From Tanypteryx hageni (taxonomy: Eukaryota; Arthropoda; Insecta; Odonata; Petaluridae): 64,000 nt of DNA. Below the pieces are notes generated by a model. The model searched no databases. It was given only the letters and a program-made list of their open reading frames with translations, and had not been told where the DNA came from. Location: positions 57,233,338-57,297,337 of the forward strand of contig CM054118.1 of the NCBI GenBank assembly GCA_028673005.1. The letters run 5' to 3'. Below, one piece after another: positions 24,349 through 35,958 of this stretch. Made by a program: the position numbers and the translations under genes. Position 1 is the stretch's first letter. Every line of letters starts with the position of its first letter.

Positions 24349-24351
<3 letters not shown>

Positions 24352-24578
24352 ATGTCAACAACAGCAGTTCTCTCTCTGTAGCTGATGAAGGAGTAGTTCC
24401 GAAAGCTTCTACGTTTGTGATGTTTCTGTGTTTTAGTGTTCTTTTACGTGTGTCGCTTCGACATCCCCGGTGCCTCGCCAACCTGAAGTCGTCTGATTGG
24501 TGAGTGTTCACTGGGTTTCCTCATCCCAACACCTTGTTGACATCCATATATCCATTTTACCTTTCCTTTTCCGTAAGC

Positions 24579-24590
<12 letters not shown>
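24348..24590. mobile_element. Small inverted-repeat element in (TA)n, Penelope-like candidate
   Basis: The core is bounded by TATGGATGTCAACAA at 24348 and its complement TTGTTGACATCCATA ending at about 24549. Outside the right end, CATTTTACCTTTCC and TTCCGTAAGCTG also occur, inverted, at 14.85 kb. (TA)n lies on both sides. Inside are a hammerhead-like motif, then TACGTGTGTCGCTTCGACAT, a word also found at 58.88 kb. There is no coding capacity. Penelope-like elements are known to carry hammerhead motifs; assigning this element to them is an inference. Confidence 0.5.
24377..24413 (+). ncRNA. Hammerhead-like core motif (candidate)
   Basis: CTGATGA at 24382-24388 is followed by a short hairpin (GGA...TCC within 24389-24400) and GAAA at 24401-24404. 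The flanks TGTAG (24377-24381) and CTACG (24409-24413) can pair. The hammerhead consensus is CUGANGA, stem II, GAAA, stem III, then a UH cleavage site. Here stem II has an extra unpaired A, and the base after GAAA (G) does not pair with the nearest upstream GTC context. Activity is therefore doubtful. The related motif at 58.13 and 60.41 kb reads CTGACTA, losing a core G. Confidence 0.3.

Positions 24591-24650
<60 letters not shown>
24582..24650. repeat. (TA)n joined to (GA)n
   Basis: About 32 bases of TA run directly into about 38 bases of GA, forming the right flank of the inverted-repeat element. Confidence 0.95.
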
Positions 24651-25320
24651 GAAATGAGAGATAGAGCGAGGTAGATAATAAAGGGAGATAAAGCGTTGGG
24701 AGAGCTAATAGAAGGTAAAAACAGAGATAGGTTCATGTTTAGAAGAGGTAAGAGAGGAGAGAGATGAGGACTGAAATGAAACGAAAAGGAAGAGAAGAAG
24801 GTGGGGAGAGAGAGGTAGGGGAGAGACAAGATTGGAGAGAATGGCACAGAGAGAAAACTCCCGAGAGACGTATAATCAGAGAAAGAAATATAGAGGGAGA
24901 GAAAGGAAACGGAATAAATGGAATAAGGGGAAGCTAAAGGAAGATGCAGAGTGAGAGAGAGAGAGAGAGAGAAACAAAGACAGAAGGTATGGCAGAGACA
25001 GAAAGAGAGAAACAGAAATAGAGTTACGGGCACAAAGAGAGAAACAATTTGAAATGCAAGGAAAGAAGAGTTCGAACAGGAAGAGAGAAACAGAGATAGT
25101 GAAAGAAAATGATAAAGGAAAAGGACAGAAATAGAATATTATATTCCGAGAGAGACGTATGCGGAAAGTGAGATAAAGACAGAATTAGAGAGAGAGAAAG
25201 ATAAATGAAGAAGAGAGGCAAAGAGACAGAGACAGACAGAGACATGAAGAGGCATAAAGAGACAGAGAGAGCGGAGAAACGGGAAAAAGAGAGGAAACGA
25301 TTAACAATATGAAAAGGAAT
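24651..25320. repeat. Purine-rich tract (GA-biased)
   Basis: About 670 bases in which the + strand is overwhelmingly A and G, with GAGA runs (for example 24953-24972). It explains the minus-strand frames of 158 and 73 codons rich in S, L and F. It is a simple-sequence-derived tract, not a gene. Confidence 0.85.
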
Positions 25321-25384
25321 TTTTGTTAATTACGTTTTAATAGATAATAGCCGTTTATTTTTTATTGTTATTTATAGCAATAGG

Positions 25385-25778
25385 CAGAGCCGGAACAAGA
25401 CATTTTTACGCCCTAGGCAAAGTTCGAGAATTAAAGCCCCTCCTAATGAAAGTATACAGTACACGATTTTATCTCTCAAAACCAGTATATTTACAATGTA
25501 TTACGATGTAATAAAATATATAAAATATATTTTTTACATATGAGAAAGAGAAAAATTCTGTACCTGACCGGGATTGCAGGATTTTTTCCCCATCTCAAAT
25601 GTCAAAATTTAGTTTAAGCTTTATGCTCACATTTCCTCAACTTTCCATCTTGTTATATAAAATATATTTTATAATATAAAACATTACACTTAAAAGTTAA
25701 AATTGTCATTTGTCGCGCCCCTAAGTATGCTGTTCCCTAAGCGGGTGCCTCGCTCGCCTAGCCCTTGTTCCGGCCCTG
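25385..25778. mobile_element. hAT-like MITE, 394 bp
   Basis: The ends are CAGAGCCGGAACAAG and CTTGTTCCGGCCCTG, a 15-base inverted repeat with one mismatch. Both ends carry the CCTAGGC-type words often seen in such elements. The 8 bases on each side, GCAATAGG and GTAACGGG, agree at five positions and differ only by transitions, consistent with an aged 8-bp target-site duplication as in hAT. There is no transposase, so it is non-autonomous. Confidence 0.75.
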
Positions 25779-26999
25779 GTAACGGGTAATTTTTGTTGTA
25801 TTTATTGTATTTCGGGACAGTGAGCAACTCCCAGGAGAGGAGTTTCCGTGCCTGCGCATGCGCAGTTTAAAATTTGAATCATGAATCCTACAGGAATACA
25901 AGACGCCGGTGAGTATAGTAAAAAAGTTATAAATATGCGAGGGAGGAAATCAAAGAGAGAATAGATTAACGAAGAGATAGAAGAAAAGGAGGGATAATTA
26001 GAATGATTGGAAGAGGGAAAGGGAGGAAGGAAAGTGAAGCGAGGGGAGAGGAAGTGAGGCGAAGCTAAAGAGTGTGAATGAGGCTAATTGGAGAGAGAGA
26101 GAAAGAGAGAGAGGAAGGGATGGAGAGGATGAGAGAAAGAGGAGAGAGAGAAAGGGAAGAGGGGGCGGGAGAAGAAGTTGGGTTGAGCCTATTGAAAGAT
26201 AGGTCAACAGAGGGATTGAATAAGCAAAAGAAAGAGCGCATGGAAAGGGGAAAATGGGCATGAAGAGAGGGAACGTGAACAGTCCGTATTATTCAAAGAA
26301 GAGATGGAATAGAGGAAGATTACCGCTAAATGAATGTGTGGGCTCGGGGCGTTACTATTGCAAAAAGAAAAAGAGCGCGGAGATTTTGGAGTACTGGGAA
26401 TATTTAAATTTCGAGGCGGGAAAAAGATAATCTGAAAGCGAAACTTAGGGGAACAAGAAGAAAGGAAAGAACTGCTGAAGCAGACAGCAAGAGGCGGTTT
26501 TTTAACAGGAATTTAAACACAGGCGGACAAACCAAGAAAACTTGCGCAACGAGATTGATTAATAAATTGATTTGCGGAAAAGCGTCAGACAGACTGACGA
26601 ACCGGATGCATAAGGGGATTTTTGAAACCGATAAAAACGTTTAAGGATATAATTAACTTTTTAAGCACGGGACTAGGGCTAAAAGTTTTAAAGTGGAAAC
26701 TGTCGAAGGCGTTGCATATGGTGATTAAATGGTAGAAATATCAGATAATGCAGTTGAAAAAGATAGTAACTATTTATTTGATAGGAATACGGAGATTAAA
26801 ACATGTGAACAAAGGGGAAATAAGTCTCAAAATTACACAAATATTAGATGGGAACTCAAGCTCGCAAATCCAAGTAATTTTTCGACAATATTTCACAGCG
26901 CCCGACATCCGTAATTCGTCGTTTTCAGAGTCAATGATTTCATTTACTCGAAACTGCTATCCTATCCTTTGAGCCGATATCCCATTGCTCTTCCAGTTT
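25779..26999. other. Spacer with purine-rich tract
   Basis: The + strand is strongly purine-biased at about 25920-26270 and moderately so to 26500. The rest is AT-rich. The 61- to 87-codon frames follow composition. A small hairpin CGTCAG ACAGA CTGACG lies at about 26583. No gene recognised. Confidence 0.5.
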
Positions 27000-27629
27000 T
27001 ACTTTCTCCATATACGAAGTATAGAGAAAGTATTGTTTTCACGAAAAAAATAGAATTCGAGATTTCAACGGAAATACACGTTTTAAGGTCCCCTGAACAC
27101 GGTTTGACTATTTTCTCGATGATGTATGTGTGTCTGTCTGTATGTGATAGATTTTTGTGGGCACTCTAACTCAAAAACTATTAATCAGGTCAACACAAAA
27201 TTTTACATTTAACATTTTTATAAAAGTTAGAAGATCTGATTAGTTTTTGGTAAAAATCGGTCTACCGGAAGTGGGTGTTTACTCTTTTCACTTATCCGTT
27301 ATTTTGAAATATTTGCTTTATTATTTGATAAATGTAAAAATGTACTGGAATAAATGTTGTAGAAAATGTTATTTTCTACAACCTTTGTTTGAAACATTTT
27401 TCCATATAATGCATTGTTTAAGAGATATCTTATATTTTTAGCTGCCACCACCACGCCACCTACCGAAGGCTATTGTTAACAATTTGACGCTTAGTTACGT
27501 CTTAGTAACGCTCCTTTTTCTTTTCTTAATTGTCAAACGGAAGTAAATATTGACAACGATCACAGAGCTAACAACATGTAATTTGCCATATAAATATGGA
27601 GAAAGTCATATGTTGCCCACATCAGTTTA
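27000..27629 (+). mobile_element. Family A repeat, copy 5
   Basis: Full-length subfamily A-I copy and one of the best preserved: foldback TACTTTCTCCATATACGAAG, TGTC microsatellite at about 27126-27145, perfect hairpin GTTGTAGAAAAT GTT ATTTTCTACAAC at about 27355-27381, ATTGTTAACAAT, and TATGGAGAAAGTCATATG then CCCACATCAG at the end. Its body is nearly identical to copy 3, including a shared short frame beginning MVKIGLPEVGVYSF. Confidence 0.9.
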
Positions 27630-28406
27630 TTTCACTACAACTTCCCATATTATTCATTCTATTTCAATCTCTCAATGCTTGAAAATGGGAAATTCAACTG
27701 AAACTGATGTACTGACTTTTCAATTGACTCAAATTTTATTACAGCTCTTACTTATCATCATTACATCCATTCGGTGAATCAATGACGCAAACTGAGCGAA
27801 AAATTAGCAAATGTGATAATTATTTTTACATTGATGAATGTCGTCGTTCCAGCCAAAACGTTTACAACTCCAAAATTGAAATATTATGTAAAATTCTAGC
27901 TGTTAAGTAGGAGCTTTAATCAAATTTAACAATTGAAACAATAACTTTCATCAAAACGTTTTAGCAGGAATGCTGCTGATATAAACCAACTGAGAGATGT
28001 GGAGGAGGAAATAGCATACCATTTCTGCAATGTGAACGAAAATTATCTGCTTTAATCGCCAATTCATATTTTTATGTTGTGTTCATTAAAATTTTTATCA
28101 AGCTTCAGAGGTGGATTTTCTAAAACTCTCAGTTTCTATGGCGGAATTTTAAGCTCGATTTTTCACTTTTTTAGCAACAAAATTTTTTTAAATAAATTTA
28201 AAATTATATAGTTTAAGGAAATTTTGGCATAAATTGGCTAAGAATCTGCAAAGTCTCTGCTTAGACTTATACCTCTATGTAAAATTTAACATTAAAAATA
28301 ATAAGGAAATTAGGTTATTTAAGGAAAATATGAGAAAATTGTCAACATTCCGATGCGGAATAATATATCCGTATCAATAACTTGTCCGGAAAAAAAATTA
28401 AAAACA
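27630..28406. other. Spacer, no feature
   Basis: AT-rich sequence without recognised elements. Confidence 0.5.
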
Positions 28407-28625
28407 CAGTGGCTATAATACACCGCGGGGTCCAGGTCAAAAATTTAGATGAATAAAGAATAATTAAAAAAATAACACTTTGTTTTCGTAAGGAAACAAG
28501 TAGTATTGTTGTATAGTAAATTGCATAAGCAAAAGATAAATATAATTTTGTATATTTATGCACCGGGAAAAGTAAAAAAAAAATTAGTACTACGCGTAAT
28601 CTGCGTAGGCGTAGGTACGCCACTG
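28407..28625. mobile_element. hAT-like MITE, about 219 bp
   Basis: The left end reads CAGTGGCTATAATACACCGC and the right end GTAGGTACGCCACTG, so both termini begin CAGTGGC when read inward. Flanking 8-mers TAAAAACA and ACATTACA agree only partly, so the target-site duplication is unproven. No coding capacity. Confidence 0.5.
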
Positions 28626-29512
28626 ACATTACATTACATTCATTATCATAATGCTCGTCAGTTATAATATGGCATTTCATTTCCTTCATAATTTATTCAT
28701 GATCATAAACTGAAAGCTCAGCTCAAGATATTTATCATATGAATGACATAATTAACCCTTTGAGCTGTAAATTGATTGACAAATTTGTGTTTTCTATCTA
28801 AATAATCAGTTGACGAGTTCGAGGGTTCTTTTTTGAACCATAAATTGAACAACGAAGCGATTAGCCACGAATAAGCCGTCTTCGCTTCGCCTTTTTTTGG
28901 TTCGTGCTAGGGTATTATCTTGATAATCATTATTAATCAGGAGGAGAAGCTCGAAGGATTGATCAGGAGCGGAGTCGAGAGTAAATGCGTTGACAAATCA
29001 TTTCTGAGAAATACGGAAGCGTTTGTTTTTATCTTTCTAACCTCTCTGGAAATCTTTCGTTCTCTTCATTTTATCCCTTTAAATGCCAGAAGTTCATTCC
29101 TCACGCTCTGCTACTCACGTCTATCAATTCTCTTTATCCGAACTCGGATCGAGACGTCCAGTGATGAATGAGTTATTATTTATAGCGTCCATATTCTCTC
29201 TCTCTCTCTTTCTTTCTCTATCGCTCTCTCTCTCTCTTTGTCGTGTGCAATGAGAAGGATGGAATCCGCGACGTCACATGGCAGAGGCAACAGTCACGAC
29301 ACCGTCACGCTACACCATAAATATTTGACAGTTCATGTGCTTTAGAAGGAATGACAAATAATTCCTTCTCTAAAATTGCCATGTTCCAATGAACAAGCTA
29401 ATCAAACTCTGCCAATATTTGCACTTTTAAGTAATTTTAAATTCAGATCAATTACAGATAGTAACAAGAGGTACTTAATATACAGTTAGTGTGTTTAGAC
29501 ATAACTAAGCTT
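28626..29512. other. Spacer, no feature
   Basis: It begins with a short (ACATT)n. It also has a CT-rich patch at about 29190-29240. Nothing else recognised. Confidence 0.5.
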
Positions 29513-29518
29513 GGTAGT

Positions 29519-29735
29519 TTTCAACGTTTACTTTTCTTAAAATTCGACGATTAAAATCGACGTTTATTTTTCCTAAATATCGGCGAAGAATATCGACGTT
29601 TATTTTAATACTTTTTATTAGTATTGGTAGTTTTCGACGTTTATATTTCTTTAAAAACGACCACTAATATAGTTTATTTTCCCTAAAAATCGAGAACGAA
29701 TATCAACGTTTATTTTAATACATTTCGTCGATTTT
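29519..29735. repeat. Minisatellite, about 36-bp subunits in a 113-bp higher-order repeat
   Basis: Six diverged subunits start with TCRACGTTTA (about 29521, 29557, 29593, 29634, 29670, 29703) and continue with TTTTYCYTAAAAATCG and an AATA end. Subunits 1 and 4 share the prefix GGTAGTTT; subunits 3 and 6 share TATTTTAATAC. Similarity is therefore highest three subunits apart (113, 113 and 110 bases), a two-level repeat. Confidence 0.75.
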
Positions 29736-32700
29736 TATCAATGAAAATGACAGAAATTGGATTCTTCCAAATTAATTTTACTATATTTTACTTTATATAT
29801 GAAAATAAGACTTCTCGCACGCAGAATTTTTTGTTGCTCTCTAAATTTGGTGAATGTGTTGTTGGCTTCGCCTACCAACCCGAAACAGATAATGTTTCGG
29901 AATAAATAAATTAAGTACGTTTTACTCGTCAAATCGCGCTTCTTATTCAATAAATCGTGACCATTTAATAACAACATTAATGTGACGTTAATATAATGCA
30001 CAACCAAATACATGTAATATTTTGAAGAAAAAATCTTATCTTGTCTAGTGAAAAACGATGAGGAGTGAACAAAAAAGTCCAGAGTACGAATATTGAACGA
30101 TGCTACAGCATTGCAAGAAAAAATAAGCATTAGATTCTCTCACTCGGAGAATCAATTGTGGATATGGCTACCGAAAATAGAAATTTTATGACTCTTTTTG
30201 AAAATACTTTAGGGCTGGGCCCCAGAAATATACTCGTAGTATTAGATTTTTAACCTAACCAACCACAAAATGAGTTATGGGTGAGTGGGGGAAGTAGGAT
30301 TTAGGTATACTTTTGAGACCTGCTATAGGGATATTTGGCGATCAGTATTAACTCAGTTTGAAAAAATCTTTCTTTTCGCATCTTGGAGGTTTTGAGTAAA
30401 TTGAGTATGGAGGCTGATCATATCGTGTAAGCGATCAAAGGCGCGTAAGGATTATCAGATGTAGTCGAGATTAAAGACAAAGTGCAATAAACCGATGATA
30501 CGGTTATGTTCCGTACCTGTGTCAGCTCGGTATGTATCCTTGAGACATAAGGGATCTTAGAAAGTGTATGGAATACTGAATGAAGTGTGGCTGTCTGGTA
30601 TGGCAAATGCCGATTTTATCTTTTGTTTTGGACTTTTGGCTCTAAAATATATTAAATTTGAGTATGATAAGGCAATTTTAAAAATTCTGACAAATGATTT
30701 CATAGAAAATTCAGTAGTGAAAAATCGATTCTTATCGACGACAATCTATTTTTGTCGATTTTGAAATTTTTACGAATTCTATGATTATTTACATTTATCG
30801 ATTTAGATCGAATCCTACCAAATCTACTTATAACTCGCAGTTCATCTAACTTCTCGGAGAATTTTTCAAATATGCAATGCAAACGTGTTTATTTTTTCTT
30901 CTGAATTATTTCAATGTTTTAAACTAAATATTAAATACTATTTTTCAACGAGTAATGACGATAAATAAATCGCGTTATTTTGGATACTTTTTGTGGACAG
31001 GTTACTTCAGAGAGTTTATCAACAGCGTAAAATATATCCTGCAGGGGATATAATATACTAAAGAAATTTGTACTAGTCATTCAAACGTATTCAGTTTTAA
31101 CCCTATAGTGAGGAATAAATTTCTAAGTACAATGTTTTTATTTTTACATATTTAAGCGATAGATCATAAGTATATAGCTCATTTGAAATTATTGAATTAA
31201 CTTATGTTTTGGAAGAATAGACTAACTAATTGTCAGCATTTTATTATTTTACTTTATTAGTTATTTTTCTGTTTCCATCTAGAACACGAATAGGTAAAGA
31301 TGCATTCATAGATTACTTTAGTGGAAACGCCCGTTTATACTTCAATATTAAATCAGGTAATAGCATTTTGATGAGTAAACACGGTTTTAATCCTGTCTAA
31401 AAAATAATGCGTGCTTAACGTATTAAACTCAAAACTGGTTCTCTCGAAAAAAGACGTTAATATTTGAAAAGAGATTCCTAAGCCGCGACATTAAAGCGAA
31501 GCAAAAAAATATGTGCTAATTCCGAATCCGGTATCTCGAAATGGGTCTTATCTTCTTCGGATTAATTCCGAAATAATTCATACGCGATGCCGGAAATTAG
31601 ATTATCTCGGAATTATTTTTCACCGCGTACGAATTTAGCGAAATTACGTTTTTCCAAAAATTTCCAATTTTCCCCGCGAAAAAAAGGTGCGCGGTCGCAA
31701 AAGGTGGCGAAAATTATTTCGTCGGATTAAATTTGAATTTTCGAGAAGTTAGTCTTATGCGTTTCTGACCCCGCTTCTGCATTGCAAATTTTTGCTTAAA
31801 AAGGCATTTTTGCTCTAAAAAAAACGGCAGCTTCCTCGGAAGGAAATGCGCATTTCGTATTCATGCCTTTTGTCTTTAAATAAAAAAAAGAAGGAAACAA
31901 ACGAAGGAGAATTGCCACTACGACGAGAAAATTGCGAGAGGAGAATAATCGGCGAGAGAGTTGTTAGCGAGCGCCCGTTCGCTAAATTGGAAAATGAAAA
32001 GTGGGACGATCGTCGCCTGTTTCGGTCACTTCGCCGCACGCATTCGAGACGCCTCCGTGACAGCGGGAGAATTACCGAGAATCGCACGCCTTTCCTCTGC
32101 GCGCGTCACTTTTTTATTTATTTCGAGCACGCGAAATAGAGGATAGCCTCTGCTATTGGCGGGATACTAATGGACCTTGACTGCTCCGAAGAACGGTACC
32201 TCTACTAAAGTTAATGACTTCGTCCCATTTAGAAACCCATTCTGACGGGCTCATTCATTAGATGGAGGGAAAGATAGAGAGAGAAAGAGAAACCCACTCA
32301 ATCCGCCCATCTCCCTTTCTTTCTCTATCCTTCTCCATTCACCTCTTTGCCTAATAAAAATTTCACGACTCCATTCATTCCATCCCGGCCCTTTATCCAA
32401 ACCAGCGAGACTTCTCACCTTTATATCCCCGCGTCAAAAGCGAACCTTTAAAAAAGTTCTACCTTCTACCTCTCTCTCTTCTATTTTTTCATCTCCCCCC
32501 ACTCCCTCACTCTCTCTATTTACAGCTAAGCACGGTCGTTCTCTTTTGAGCTACTCCACCGCCTACGCGCCCACTTCGTTCTATTCCGCCACATTCGCGT
32601 TCGCATTCCTTTGCCCTTTTCCTCAATGGAGTTCGTTCTGTGTGATTTATTTTGCCTACCACGCTCTCCCTCTTGTAAGAGGTAAGGTAAGGTAGAGAGA

Positions 32701-32862
32701 GACCTTTCTTCCCCAGTTTCTGTCAGACTCACGATCTTTCACCTCTATTCCTACATTCTTCCCACCCTCTCTCTCTCTCTCTCTTTTCCTCTCCCTATTT
32801 CTCCTCCTCTTTCTTCCTCCCTCCCTTCCTCATATTTTGTCTTTTATTAGCTTACTTTCCAG
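29736..32862. other. Spacer, no gene recognised
   Basis: AT-rich to about 31600. A CpG-rich patch spans about 31620-32150, with overlapping short frames on both strands that lack motifs. Pyrimidine-rich sequence follows at 32280-32840. A promoter or 5' exon in the CpG-rich patch cannot be excluded, but nothing supports one directly. Confidence 0.5.
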
Positions 32863-33050
32863 AATGGAAATAGGCTTATAGTGTTGTCGTTGTGTCTGTC
32901 TGTCCGTCCTCCCTATTAACTTTTGAACCAATATACCAATTTTCATGAAACTTGGTGGAAATCTCTTGCTACCTCCCGAGGATAGTTTACGAAGATTGGA
33001 TTCCCGGGTTCGATTCCAGGAACTATCCTTCCCATTTGATTTATATGGAA
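32863..33050 (+). repeat. Family B-related element, 5' portion
   Basis: The start AGCTTACTTTCCAGAATGG folds back on GGAAATAGGCT and matches the start of the 61.7 kb family B copy (AGCCTACTTTCCAAAAAATG). A TGTC/GTCC microsatellite follows (32894-32911), then 'cttttgaaccaat' and 'ttttcatgaaacttggtgg', the phrase shared by these repeats. The sequence further right does not match the other copies. A B-box-like GGGTTCGATTCC at about 33008 lacks a matching A box. Confidence 0.55.
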
Positions 33051-33519
33051 AATCTGAAATCCATCGTGCAGGGTAATTTTCTCTTGCACATTAAAATATC
33101 TTGTAATATCGGAGCGAGTTTTGAACTATTCTCTGAGGAAAGGAATGAAGATTCTAATTTTTTTCGTAGAATGCTTATCGCTTGTATTTCTTAGAATTTC
33201 GCGTAAATACTGGAGATTTTGCAGTTTTTATCACTCATTACGACAGTGTTGCCATAGCAACAATTATTTTTAGACTCAGAATCGGTATTTTCTAATACGT
33301 ACACGCGTTATTTTTTCCGCACAAATACGCGTGATCAATTTAATATTCCGTTCGAATGTATTTGTAGTATTTTATAGCGCTAAATTATAAAATTTGGGAA
33401 CACAAAGAGCTACATATCCGCGATGACTTTAAAGCTATTAGAGCCAATATAAGTATTAAATAAATGATTAAATGGAAAGTAGGCATCATAAGTCCTTTTT
33501 GGATCATCTTGTTATATTC

Positions 33520-33625
33520 TGTTTATTGTAATACTTTTTTTAAATATTCATGATACTGTCGAAGGGTTCAATGTAAGAATGGACCTTATGGTCCAAATTT
33601 CGCCCGAATAAAGACGATTATCTCT
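33520..33625 (+). mobile_element. Possible LINE 3' tail
   Basis: The phrase 'aatggaccttatggtccaaatttcgcccGAATAAAGACG' is followed by a simple TCTC-type repeat. This resembles the 3' end of insect non-LTR retrotransposons, which often close with a GGACC...GGTCC palindrome, AATAAAG and a short tandem tail. A similar CCCCGAATAAAAGAC then (AATC)n occurs at about 45725. No coding part is present. Confidence 0.4.
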
Positions 33626-34188
33626 CTATCCCTCTCTCCCTCCCTATCCCCCTCCCTCCCTATCACCCTCTCTCCCTATCACCCTCTCTACCTCCCCTCT
33701 CTATCCTCCCTCTCGCCCACCCTCTTTCCCTTCCTCTCTTCCCCACTATCTGTTTTTATTGGCTGCTGTGTTATGTATTTGATTTGAAATCCTAAACGCA
33801 ATCTCTCTCTGGAATAATCTTTCTTTATTTCCATCCTTTTCCTCCCTACCTTTTTCTTAGTAATCCATTTTTTCTGCCTCCTCCCCCCTCTCTCTTTCTT
33901 TCTCTCGCAAATTTCCTTCTCTTTTCGTAATTTTCCTTAATTATCCCCAATTCATCCTTCCACTCCCTCCATGTTAATTCCTCGCCACATCCTTTCCTCT
34001 CTGTTTCTCCTTTTCTCCTGTATCATTTTCTCTCTCCACATCTACATAAGCTTCTGCAATTTTCATTCTGAAAAGCTTTATCCCTCCATTTTCCTCTCGT
34101 CAGTCGCAGATCTATCGAGTGCAAATCGATCTGATTCTTTATAGGTCTTCTCTTATAATATCAAATGTCTAACAACCTAAAGCAATAG
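33626..34188. repeat. Pyrimidine-rich tract
   Basis: CT-biased simple sequence, densest at 33610-33740, then weaker. No gene. Confidence 0.7.
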
Positions 34189-34475
34189 ATACCCTGGAGA
34201 ATTAGCTCGATCCCTCCGCCATAAGAACAAATCAACATATTAAGTAAGCTTCTTCTTTTGACGTTTTGCTCAAAACCATCATCGCCATCCATTGCATTAC
34301 AGCCCGAGGTTAGGCCCTGTCCTCCTCTCATGAGGCTTCTCGGCATTTTGTGATATACTTGGGTAGAAGGTTGCAAGTCCATCACATAACCACTTTTCAA
34401 GTTGATAAAACAAAGCACATATGCGACACGCAAACACAGAAAGGACGAAAAGCCGGTGCCGTCATTAGCCTACTC

Positions 34476-34745
34476 CAGCAGTTCCCAAATTGGTTGCCAT
34501 AGTACGCTGGGGTGCCGCATCTAATTCTTAGAGGTGCCGCGGAATACATTGTTAAATAAATAAATCAATGATTTGGAAATATTGGTGTTATTCTCTAATA
34601 AATTGATGTTCGATGCAGCGCACCAATAAATTTATTCGTCCAAACTTTGCGATACCTGAATATATATAAATATAAAAAAATCTTGCGGCGAAATTCTATT
34701 TGTCTTTCCAAGGGTGCCGCACCTAAAAAATATTGGGAATCACTT
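34476..34745. mobile_element. hAT-like MITE, 270 bp
   Basis: The left end is CAGCAGTTCCCAAATT and the right end AATATTGGGAATCACTT; inside both lies GGGTGCCGC or its neighbourhood. The flanking 8-mers GCCTACTC (34468-34475) and GCCAACTC (34746-34753) match at seven of eight positions, good evidence for an 8-bp hAT target-site duplication. The termini differ from canonical CAG...CTG at the outermost base of the right end. Confidence 0.8.
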
Positions 34746-35592
34746 GCCAACTCTTGCGAACAGCACCAAGGGGGCACACTGCTGAGCGTCCCGTCCGAAG
34801 GACAACACACAAGAGGGGCGGGCCAGGTCCAGGTTCAAAAACATGGCCAGCACTCATTTGCCAAACTACTATCGCATTAGTCTTTCTTTTTTAGCTCGTA
34901 AAACAACAAATAGTTTGGTTTTTTATTATATTATCATCTGTTTCTCATTAAGGTTTTCAAAATTCTCTTGTTACCTTATTAATAGAATTTTATTTCACTA
35001 TGGGCCTTAGTCATAATGCTTTTCTATCCATCCCTATCTATTTGGTGTCATCTATAGCCCTTCTTTAATTCCAGACCAAAATTTAAGATGCCATAAATTA
35101 TAATTCGGCACTATTAAATGGGAGAGGGAACCAGGCCCTACTTTGCAAATAAATTGACCTATCTTTAAATCAATACTTTTAACTATTACTATGGTTTTCC
35201 TCTTATAATCTTTAATTGCTTTATATTTAAATTTAGTATACGCAATGTATCTGCAAACGTATTCTTAGCTATCCGATTAGAGAAATAGATGCAACTCTTC
35301 GGATAGTTCAGCAAATACGGATTTCATACTAGCCTTACATGCATTTTAAAATTTATTATCTCAAGATAATCTCATGTACTTATGTCATTGAGAATATGGA
35401 GATTTAAAAAATGTACGCACTGTGCAGTTTTCCAATCTGAGATTTTTATAATGGCTTGATAAACATTGTTTCAACTACCGAGAAAGGCAGGAATATTTTT
35501 CTTTCATTTATTGCTCTTATATGTAACAGTCATATAACCACTCAATAGAGACAGGTGATACTTTTAGCTAGTCATGTCTAAACTAGCGACGA
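34746..35592. other. Spacer, no feature
   Basis: Mostly AT-rich sequence. Nothing recognised. Confidence 0.5.
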
Positions 35593-35958
35593 CCCGTCAA
35601 AAATGACGGGATGATAATATGAGGGGATGATAATAAAAATCTAAAAATAGAAATTTATTTTCTTTTCAAATGGCTTTTATCCGAAGGTCATAAGTCAACT
35701 ACTTCTAATTTCATTTTGCAAAAGAAAAAAAGCCTGCAGGTCGAAAACTCGATTTCTACGCGTTATGTTATGAGGAATGTATCACCAGCTTTGGACTCGA
35801 ACTCTGGACGTTTTTCGTAAATTTTTCTTCGTCAGAGCATTTTTACTTATGAGCAGACCATTTCCGCCAAATTTCATTGTTATATGTACATATTTGATCA
35901 TGTTATTCGTCTTTTAATGTATTTTTTCCACCAGTTACGCACGAACGAACGAACGAAC
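35593..35958. repeat. Hairpin and (GAAC)n, possible family B-like relic
   Basis: A hairpin CCCGTCA AAAA TGACGGG stands at 35593-35610. About 340 bases on, the tetranucleotide run ACGAACGAACGAAC (35941-35958) is followed by CTGGGATTTTATTATG, a phrase close to 'ttgggattttactatag' beside a CAGACAGA word at 46.2 kb. Hairpin plus tetranucleotide echoes the plan of families A and B, but the body does not align. Confidence 0.3.

Noticed and set aside
23671..24511. Two minus-strand frames of 182 and 184 codons with YIYIYI runs
   Set aside because: They read through (TA)n and GA-rich duplicated sequence; the repetitive residues are microsatellite translation.
9036..27441. Nearly identical short frames starting MVKIGLPEVGVYSF at 9036 and 27247
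   Set aside because: Both are inside family A; other copies break this frame, so identity reflects repeat homology, not a conserved peptide.
31620..32150. CpG-rich patch as a gene promoter
   Set aside because: Higher CpG alone is not enough; no adjacent coding sequence, TATA plus initiator arrangement or splice structure was seen.
33000..33030. GGGTTCGATTCC B-box-like word
   Set aside because: No A box at the right distance and no cloverleaf; also part of a family B-related repeat.
34161..34433. 90-codon minus-strand frame with GATGATGG...AAACGTC at nucleotide level
   Set aside because: The nucleotide phrase loosely recalls hammerhead/Penelope-type words, but the CUGANGA core is absent and the protein has no domain.
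35785..35815. GACTCGAACTC, a reversed B-box-like word
   Set aside because: No other tRNA or SINE features around it.
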